The translations under genes were made by a program, and so were the position numbers. Shown here in pieces: positions 1 to 5,500 of a stretch of DNA of 6,874 nucleotides. Under the pieces are notes generated by a model that was given only the letters and a program-made list of their open reading frames with translations, ran no database searches and was not told the origin of the DNA. Origin of the DNA: an uncultured Bacteroides sp. (GTDB lineage: Bacteria; Bacteroidota; Bacteroidia; Bacteroidales; Bacteroidaceae); the NCBI GenBank assembly GCA_947071285.1, contig CAMTFK010000241.1, positions 1-6,874 on the forward strand. Reading direction: 5' to 3'. Position 1 is the first letter of the stretch. Every line of letters begins with the position of its first letter.

Positions 1-350
1 AAGCTAAGCTGAAAGAAACTTTCTTCAGGAGACTCAGCCAGAAGGTGGTGCAGGAGATAGAAAGAGGCGGAAATGTGATTCTCTCCGATGAAGACTGGGA
101 TGATATTGTGCAGAATGCCGACATCATATTCAACAACTTCACGAAACGCCTGCAACAGACCTATCCGAGTCTGAATAAAGATGATCTGCGTTATTGTTGT
201 ATGGTGAAAATGCAATTATCCCAGTCGGGCATGGCGCAAGTAATGCATCTGGAGAGGGATTCGGTGAAGAAACGCCTGAAACGTATCCGTATGGAGAAGA
301 TGGGGGCGGATAGTGGTGTTACGTTGGAAGAACTACTGTATAACTTTTAA
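1..350 (+). CDS. C-terminal part of a TPR/LuxR-type HTH transcriptional regulator (5' truncated)
   Basis: The frame is open from the left edge (first full codon at 3) and ends at TAA 348-350, giving 115 residues of the C-terminus. A GTG at 45 is in frame, but coding continues upstream of it, so the true start lies outside the window. Residues about 42-98 follow a pattern common at the C-terminus of Bacteroidales TPR-containing regulators: a helix with FTKRL, then YPSLNKDDLRYCCMVKM, then LSQSGMAQVM, then a recognition helix around DSVKKRLKRIRME. This is the LuxR-like helix-turn-helix seen as '..F..RL...YP.L...DLR......LS..EIA.......SV...R.RLRKK'. The usual acidic E-I-A of the first HTH helix is replaced by G-M-A here. 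The missing N-terminus would be expected to hold TPR repeats and a membrane segment (family knowledge, not seen). The target is unknown. It converges on the dinB gene across a shared terminator. Confidence 0.75.
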   Translation, partial: AKLKETFFRRLSQKVVQEIERGGNVILSDEDWDDIVQNADIIFNNFTKRLQQTYPSLNKDDLRYCCMVKMQLSQSGMAQVMHLERDSVKKRLKRIRMEKMGADSGVTLEELLYNF

Positions 351-354
351 AGTA

Positions 355-411
355 AAAAGGCAGTTTTCTTTCAGATATCCCATTGATTTACCCAAAAGAA
401 AACTGCCTTTT
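355..411. terminator. Bidirectional intrinsic terminator between convergent genes
   Basis: A perfect 17-bp inverted repeat: the left arm at 355-371 (AAAAGGCAGTTTTCTTT) pairs with the right arm at 395-411, around a 23-nt loop. The arms end in A/T runs, so the transcript from either strand ends its stem in a U-run: TTTT at 408-411 on the + strand and TTTTT (complement of 354-358) on the - strand. It begins 5 nt after the regulator stop and ends 14 nt before the dinB stop, as expected for a shared terminator. The loop is long for an intrinsic terminator. Confidence 0.8.
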
Positions 412-424
412 GAGGCTGATGCCA

Positions 425-943
425 TTACATCCATTTGATAGGATGCCCCAATGCCCGTTTTATCGCTTCCATCTCGGCACTATGCCACATCTCATGCTTG
501 AAGCACCAGGCAAGGGCTTCGTACTTATTATTGGCAACCGGGTGTTTGAAGGGAATAGGTTCTAAATTCTCTGATAGAATACGGTCGTCCAGACGGGAGA
601 GGTTACTGATACATATCTCATGAACAGCGTCCAGTTGTTTTTTTAGCTCTGCTACAGGAATTAAATTCTTTTCGGCGGAGCGATGCAATGTACCCATTCC
701 ATTGAAAACCTTTACGTAATCGACCATCGGAATAAGTTTGCTGACGGCTTCATTCCTCCCGGTGATGCAGACGATGGCATGAAAGTTCTGACTGATAATC
801 AGATGTCCAATTTGCCATGCGAAGTTGGAGTCAGTGCCTTCGGGGATGGTGTACCACAGGTTTTCAGGAAGTTCCGATACTAAACGATTCACAAAATTCC
901 GCGATTCAATAATCTGTTCTTTTAAAAAATCAATCTTGCTCAT
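425..943 (-). CDS. DinB superfamily protein (putative metal-dependent, four-helix bundle)
   Basis: A 172-residue protein, normal length for the DinB/DinB_2 superfamily. Three histidines fit the family metal triad: H47 in WQIGHLIIS and the H150-x3-H154 pair in KHEMWHSAEM. The sequence reads as four long helices (about residues 3-25, 40-62, 95-125, 140-163). Characterised relatives include thiol-dependent transferases and hydrolase-like enzymes, but most members have no known reaction, so none is assigned. Start: the ATG at 943 (MSKIDFLKEQI) suits the family N-terminus. An in-frame ATG at 967 would add eight residues (MYNLNKLI) and cannot be excluded. Neither start has a Shine-Dalgarno site, which is normal in Bacteroidetes. 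It lies 60 nt downstream of the ECF sigma stop on the same strand with no TAnnTTTG promoter in the gap, so co-transcription is likely. Confidence 0.85.
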   Translation of the reverse strand: MSKIDFLKEQIIESRNFVNRLVSELPENLWYTIPEGTDSNFAWQIGHLIISQNFHAIVCITGRNEAVSKLIPMVDYVKVFNGMGTLHRSAEKNLIPVAELKKQLDAVHEICISNLSRLDDRILSENLEPIPFKHPVANNKYEALAWCFKHEMWHSAEMEAIKRALGHPIKWM

Positions 944-1003
944 AATTAGTTTATTTAAGTTATACATAGTAGTTAGTGAGCAAGCTTTCCATTCTGTGAC
1001 AGC

Positions 1004-1684
1004 TCAGGGAATAAATTTTTCCCAGTAGTTCTTTCTGGGAAGTTCCTTTTCGAGCCGTTGGTAAACGTCGACGAGGCGGATAATCTTCTTTATGGCGGTA
1101 TATTCTTTCTCCAGATTGAGCGAGGTGACTTGCTTGCATATCCGGCATTTACAGGTTCCCTGCGGGTTGTATAGCGGACAGGTGTCATTCATGAAGTGAG
1201 TAATCTTGCGGATGGAACGGGAGGAAATCTGACGGACGCTCTCTTCCGTTATGCCCATGATTTCACTGATTTGCTTATACGGCAGGTTGAGGTTTATTTT
1301 GAATATGAATATCAGCCGGGCATCGTTCGTCAGGCAATGGTTCTGGGCTGTCAGACACCAGTCGCAGCATGCTTTTATCCATTCCTGTTCGTTCCGGTCC
1401 TGCCCGTTATAATCAATGGCAGGAAGTTCGCGAAATTCTCTCAACTCATTCATTGTGGCTATTCTTTCGTTCCGGGCATATCGCAGTATGGTGCGTTTGC
1501 ATATTGTGTATATCCATGTCGATAACCCGGATTCCCCGTTGAACGAGTCTATGCTTTTGATGATTTCGTACCAGACTTCCTGAGCCGCTTCTTTAGCGAT
1601 TTCCTTGTTTTGTATCATGCGGTGTGCTATGGAAGATACCATGACGCCATATTGTTCTACGATTTCCTTTAAGTCAGGTTGCAT
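1004..1684 (-). CDS. ECF-type RNA polymerase sigma factor with cysteine-rich C-terminal tail
   Basis: A 226-residue sigma-70 family protein. Region 2 spans about residues 9-72: AAQEVWYEIIKSIDSF is the usual core-binding/-10 segment, and GLSTWIYTICKRTILRYAR matches the ECF '..F..WL..IA.N...D..R' pattern. Region 4 spans about 118-165: DARLIFIFKINLNLPYKQIS, then a turn at MGITEESVRQ and a recognition helix RQISSRSIRKI. There is no region 3, hence ECF type. It is longer than a minimal ECF factor because of a ~60-residue tail with C169, C178, C180 and C183 in CPLYNPQGTCKCRICKQV. More cysteines (C106, C107, C110, C117) precede region 4. A related cysteine-rich tail in CorE-like ECF factors binds metal and controls activity; the same role here is inference. 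No anti-sigma gene is adjacent. The ATG at 1684 lies about 30 nt downstream of a perfect -7 element. Confidence 0.88.
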   Translation of the reverse strand: MQPDLKEIVEQYGVMVSSIAHRMIQNKEIAKEAAQEVWYEIIKSIDSFNGESGLSTWIYTICKRTILRYARNERIATMNELREFRELPAIDYNGQDRNEQEWIKACCDWCLTAQNHCLTNDARLIFIFKINLNLPYKQISEIMGITEESVRQISSRSIRKITHFMNDTCPLYNPQGTCKCRICKQVTSLNLEKEYTAIKKIIRLVDVYQRLEKELPRKNYWEKFIP

Positions 1685-1713
1685 ATTCTAAGTATTGGGC
1701 TATGTTGAGTTTG

Positions 1714-1721
1714 CAAATGTA
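1714..1721 (-). promoter_or_regulatory. Bacteroides -7 promoter element for the sigma/dinB operon
   Basis: The - strand reads TACATTTG, a perfect match to the Bacteroides housekeeping -7 consensus TAnnTTTG. It predicts transcription starting near 1707 and a leader of about 22 nt before the sigma ATG at 1684. No TTTG-like -33 element is seen at the usual distance upstream, so the promoter may be weak or activator-assisted. Confidence 0.55.
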
Positions 1722-1781
1722 ACTAATTTGTTTTATCCTGCTCTTCCTGCGCTTTTTATTCTTGTTCTGTTCGCTTTTGTG

Positions 1782-1795
1782 CGGACACCTGTCCG
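1782..1795. repeat. Perfect palindrome CGGACA-CC-TGTCCG, candidate operator
   Basis: Six-base arms CGGACA (1782-1787) and TGTCCG (1790-1795) are perfect reverse complements around a 2-nt centre. The centre is too short for a stable RNA hairpin loop, so a dimeric protein-binding site is the better reading. It lies roughly 60 nt upstream of the leftward -7 element and about 150 nt upstream of the DUF3836 start. Confidence 0.4.
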
Positions 1796-1835
1796 TTTAT
1801 GAACACTCTCTGAAAACGAATGTCCGTTGATAATC
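1790..1835 (+). repeat. Imperfect direct repeat TGTCCGTT(T/G)AT spaced by 31 nt
   Basis: The first copy starts at 1790 (TGTCCGTTTATGAAC) and the second at 1821 (TGTCCGTTGATAATC); 12 of 15 positions agree. The start-to-start distance of 31 nt is close to three DNA helix turns, so proteins bound at both copies would face the same side. This suits a regulator site but is not proof. The first copy overlaps the right arm of the palindrome at 1782-1795. Confidence 0.4.
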
Positions 1836-1942
1836 AATGCTTTATTGTTTTGGCACGGCAATTGACTATATATTGTCGAAGGCGGTTGACAAAGACTTCC
1901 TTTCAAAAATCAAGAAGTAATAACAATAAAAAAATAACGATT

Positions 1943-2368
1943 ATGAAAACGAACTTAATTTCTAAAGCAGTGGTAATGATGGTAGTAGTAATGGCAAGCG
2001 TAATGAACTTCTCTGCAAGTGCAAGCAATCCTACCCAGTACGTAAAGAACGAAGAGATGACCGGTGAGTTGATGACCGCAAAGACTATCTTCAAGAACGA
2101 AGACGGTCGCCTGTTCCGCCACCTCCGTTACACGTATACTTACGATAACGAAAACCGCGTAACCAGCAAGGAAGCTTCCAAATGGGACAGCGTAAAAGAA
2201 GCTTGGGTTCCTTACTTCAAAATGAATATGGAGTATAGCAATCATGAAATTGAAGTGAGCTACGCCCGTTGGAACTCTAAGAGCAACGCTTACAACAGCA
2301 ATATTGAAAAAACTGTTTATGAACTGAATGATGATAATGTTACTTTAATGTTAGCAAGTGCAAAATAA
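1943..2368 (+). CDS. Secreted DUF3836-type small protein
   Basis: A 141-residue protein with a clear signal peptide: K2 and K8, a hydrophobic core at about residues 9-21 rich in V and M, then SASA with likely signal peptidase I cleavage after A27. There is no lipobox cysteine, so a soluble periplasmic or exported protein is expected. The mature part has aromatic beta-strand motifs (LRYTYTYDNENRVTSKEAS, KEAWVPYFKMNMEYS, YARWNSKSNAYNSNIEKTVYEL) typical of DUF3836, a Bacteroides-centred family of unknown function. The alternating Y/W-x-x-Y pattern and 'YDNENRV' resemble short RHS/YD-like beta repeats. The ATG at 1943 is chosen because it starts the signal peptide and follows an A-rich leader (AATAAAAAAATAACGATT) that in Bacteroidetes replaces a Shine-Dalgarno site. 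The gene is monocistronic: divergent from the sigma gene and closed by a strong terminator. Confidence 0.75.
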   Translation: MKTNLISKAVVMMVVVMASVMNFSASASNPTQYVKNEEMTGELMTAKTIFKNEDGRLFRHLRYTYTYDNENRVTSKEASKWDSVKEAWVPYFKMNMEYSNHEIEVSYARWNSKSNAYNSNIEKTVYELNDDNVTLMLASAK

Positions 2369-2389
2369 AAGCGAATAGTTTTCTCGGGT

Positions 2390-2436
2390 AAACCGGCTAT
2401 TGGGAATGAGGCGTTTCCCGATAGCCGGTTTCTTTT
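2390..2436 (+). terminator. Intrinsic terminator after the DUF3836 gene
   Basis: The left arm at 2390-2406 (AAACCGGCTATTGGGAA) pairs with the right arm at 2415-2431 over 17 bp, with a single T-G wobble (2401/2420) and an 8-nt loop. The stem is followed by TTTCTTTT (2429-2436). It starts 21 nt after the stop codon and separates this gene from the macroglobulin gene. Confidence 0.85.
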
Positions 2437-2498
2437 GTTATTGGCATTTGTTATGTTATTAAGTCTGAACAGCCTCGCTACCCTACGGATAAAAAATA

Positions 2499-2506
2499 TA
2501 TCTTTG
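2499..2506 (+). promoter_or_regulatory. Bacteroides -7 promoter element for the alpha-2-macroglobulin gene
   Basis: TATCTTTG is a perfect TAnnTTTG match, 41 nt before the ATG at 2548, predicting a start near 2513 and a leader of about 35 nt. No TTTG is visible at the -33 position. The near-palindrome TGTC-G-GACA (2524-2532) lies just downstream, inside the predicted leader. The upstream terminator at 2390-2436 supports independent transcription. Confidence 0.55.
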
Positions 2507-2523
2507 TGAATGAACCTGTTAAT

Positions 2524-2534
2524 TGTCGGACATT
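2524..2534. repeat. TGTCGGACA palindrome with an inverted AATGTCCG octamer, candidate operator
   Basis: TGTC-G-GACA (2524-2532) is a perfect 4+4 palindrome about a central G. Positions 2527-2534 read AATGTCCG on the - strand, the same octamer found on the + strand at 1819-1826 upstream of the DUF3836 gene. The site lies between the predicted transcription start and the macroglobulin ATG, where a bound protein could block transcription. Confidence 0.3.
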
Positions 2535-2547
2535 AATCAAAACACAG

Positions 2548-5500
2548 ATGAAAAATATGTTTTATTGGGCTGGCATCATAAGCATTCTTATCTGCCTGCC
2601 GCTTCGGGTTCCCGCTCAGTCTTACGAACAAATGTGGAAACAGGTTGAAGCTCTGGAACAAAAGCAGTTACCTGAATCTGCAATCAAAGAATTGCGAAAG
2701 ATTTACGAGCACGCCAAACAGGAGAAGAACATGCCCCAGATGATGAAAGCCCATCTGACAAAGGCATCCTTATCTATCGACATCACCCCCGATAGTCTGG
2801 ACCATGAATTATCCGGACTGAAAACCTGGGTGGCGGAAGAAAAAGACCCGGTGTATAAAGCTATACTGAATAATCTGCTGGGATATTACACCCTTGATAC
2901 TGGCAAGAGGGATGAGGCTGCCATAGACGCTGCCATTGCTTATTTCCGCCTTTCACTGCAAGATAAAGACCTGCTTTCACGGAAGTCCGCTGCGGATTAC
3001 CGCCCGATGACTGTCAGCAAAGAGCTGAGCGGGAAGTATTGCGGCGACAATATGTATCAGTTGCTTGCCCGGCAGGCCATCTCACGGCTGAGTGGTTATT
3101 TCATTGTCAATCCCGTGTTAGCCGAGAAAATACAAACCGAGATATTATCCATTTATGACGGGCTGATTGACTTTTACCAACAGCAAGGCATGACGGATGC
3201 CCGCCTATTGCTAATGCTTGATAAACTGAATTACCAAGGGAATGACATCAGTCGCGGCGGTGTAAATGAAAAGCTGAGGCTGACCGACGAACAAGTAATA
3301 ACCCTCCTGAAACAATGGACCGAAGAGTTCTCCGCTTCCCCGCTTTGCGGAGAGGTATATTGCCAACTGGCAGAGCGCTACGACAGAATGCAGGATTATA
3401 CCGCCAAACTGCATGCCGCCCAAACCGGACTTGAAAAATACCCCCAATCACCCTCTGCCAATGATTTGAAAGAACAAGCTGCCGAAGTGCTCACTCCCCG
3501 GCTGATGGTAGAAATCCCCTTTGCCTACCCGGCGAAAGAAGTGGATTTGAAAGTAAAATACCGCAATCTGACCGGACTGACCGTAGAACTTTACCGGATG
3601 AACCTGCCCGTTACGAGCAATATCCTGGAAAGGGAAATAACAGCTTCCACCGTAAGTCAATACGGCAAACTGGTCGGCACCCGCCATTACCAACTGGCAG
3701 CCACCCCGGATTATATGGAAACAGATACCTTGCTGCGTTATAAATTTCCCACCGAAGGCATTTACATATTAAAATCTATCCCCGACGGCCATCGCAAGTA
3801 TACAGCTTATGGAAAAGCTTATGTTTCCTCCCTGCAAGCCATATCCTTGGGATTGCCCGGCGGAAAACAGGAAATCAATATCATCGACCGCCTGACGGGA
3901 CATCCGGTGGCAGGCACGGAAGTAGCTTATTACCGTGTGTTGCAGGGAGAAGGTTATCGTTTGGTCAAAGCATATCCTGCGGACAGCAAAGGAACTGTTA
4001 CCCTCACCCCGCCCGATGAAAGAAACTGGCTGGGAATAAACGTCCGTAAGCCGGGTGCCGACTATATGGAAATCAGCTATGCCGGTTTCTCGGGTGCGGG
4101 ATATAATGTGCCCGCCTCCCGGAAGTGGGAAAGGCATGTTTCCCTCTTCACCGACCGGGCTTTATACCGTCCCGGGCAGGTGGTGCATGTTTCGGGGATA
4201 GCGTATGAGCAATCGGGTGATTCGATACGTGTCTTCTCAAGAGTCCGCAAGGATGTGGTGCTGCGGGATGCCAACCGGCAGGAGATTGGCAAACTATCTC
4301 TTGCTACAGACGAATTCGGGGCCTTTTACGGCGACTTTATGCTTCCCGAAACACTTCTCCCGGGAGAGTTTGAACTGTCGGTAGAAAGCGGTGAAAACCG
4401 TTATATCCGTGTGGATGAATACAAGCGACCGACGTTTGATGTAGTCTTCCAGCCCTATCAGGCCACTTATAACGTGGGAGATACCATATTAGTTAGCGGC
4501 GAAGCAAAAACATTTGCAGGCGTTCCAGTAGGATTGTGCAGACTCAATTATAAACTCACCCGTTCGGAGAATGAATTCTGGAGGATTTCGGACCATGAAA
4601 CTGTCCTGGCAGTAGGTGAAGTGCAGACTGATGCAGCCGGTAACTTCCGCTTCCCGGTCTTTCTGCGCAAACCGGATGATTTCAAGCCCGACCGACCGGG
4701 GCGTTACTACACCTATAAAATAACGGCTGAGGTCATCAACCTGACCGGAGAGGAGGAAAGCGGTACTTTGTCGTTACCGGTAGGGCAACAGTCCGTAGCC
4801 TTGCAGATTAAAGGTCTGCGCCCAAAGGTGGCTCGCGAGAAACGGGAGTCCATACAGGTGCTGGCTATGAATCTAAGTCGGCAGCCCGTAACGCTTCAAG
4901 CCACGTATGTGGTGTATGCTTTGGACGAAAAAGGAAACAAAACCAATGAGGTATGCCGCCGTACAGTCGAAACCCGCCGCTCTTTTGTTCCCGATGATAT
5001 ACTGGCCCTTGCTCCGGGACGTTACACTATGGAAGTGTCAGCCCTCGACGAGCAGGGAAGAACCTGCACGGCACGGCAGGATTTCATTCTCTTTTCGTTG
5101 GCAGACCGTCACCTACCGGTACATTCACCGGAGTGGTTCTATCAGGACGGGACAGAGTTTAATGACGGGCATCCCGTCAGCCTGTATGTGGGCAGCAGTG
5201 AGAAAAATGTCTATCTGTTGTACGATGTCTTCTGTGGCGACAAGCGCATTGAATCCAAACGGATGGTTCTCAATAATGAAATCCGGCAGTTCACCTATCC
5301 CTATAAACCGGAATATGGAGACGGCATCACCGTGAACTTCGCCTTTATGCGCGAGGGCAAACTATACACCAAGCAAGTGCAGATATCCCGTCCCCGCCCG
5401 GATAAGAGTCTGCAACTGAAATGGATTACTTTCCGTGATAAGCTGCAACCGGGAGGAAAGGAAGAATGGCAGCTCCAAATCACGCATCCCGACAAGAAAG

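Larger units (their letters stand above)
1685..1942. other. Divergent intergenic region between the sigma operon and the DUF3836 gene
   Basis: This 258-nt region separates two divergent genes. It holds the leftward -7 element (1714-1721), a pyrimidine-rich stretch (1727-1779), a CGGACA-CC-TGTCCG palindrome (1782-1795), a second TGTCCG copy (1821-1826), an AT-rich stretch with TATATATTG (1867-1875), and an A-rich leader (about 1905-1942) before the DUF3836 start. No convincing TAnnTTTG element was found for the rightward gene. The in-frame ATG at 1820 would add 41 residues ahead of an obvious signal peptide and is not used as a start. Confidence 0.6.

Noticed and set aside
1019..1041. Hairpin TTCCCAG / CTGGGAA near the 3' end of the sigma gene
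   Set aside because: Only 7 bp, inside the coding sequence (codons for LPRKNYWEKF), with no U-run after it on the - strand; not a terminator between sigma and dinB.
1174..1186. A third GCGGACAGGTGTC match to the intergenic palindrome
   Set aside because: It lies within sigma codons for the NDTCPL segment, the match is incomplete, and coding constraint explains it.
1196..1525. 109-residue + strand open frame inside the sigma gene
   Set aside because: It is antisense to a well-supported ECF sigma gene, has no recognisable domain and no promoter or leader of its own.
1820..1942. In-frame N-terminal extension of the DUF3836 protein from ATG 1820 (MSVDNQCFIVLARQ...)
   Set aside because: It would bury a clear signal peptide at residue 42, overlaps the TGTCCG repeat region and has no protein-like conservation signal; the start at 1943 is far better.
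3211..4292. Series of - strand open frames (3211-3447, 3448-3693, 3769-4137, 4077-4292)
   Set aside because: They lie antisense to the macroglobulin gene; their sequences look like mirror translations of its codons and show no family motifs.
4907..5335. 142-residue + strand frame in another phase of the macroglobulin gene
   Set aside because: The macroglobulin frame is uninterrupted here with recognisable domain sequence; this product is rich in W, C, M and S without a domain pattern.
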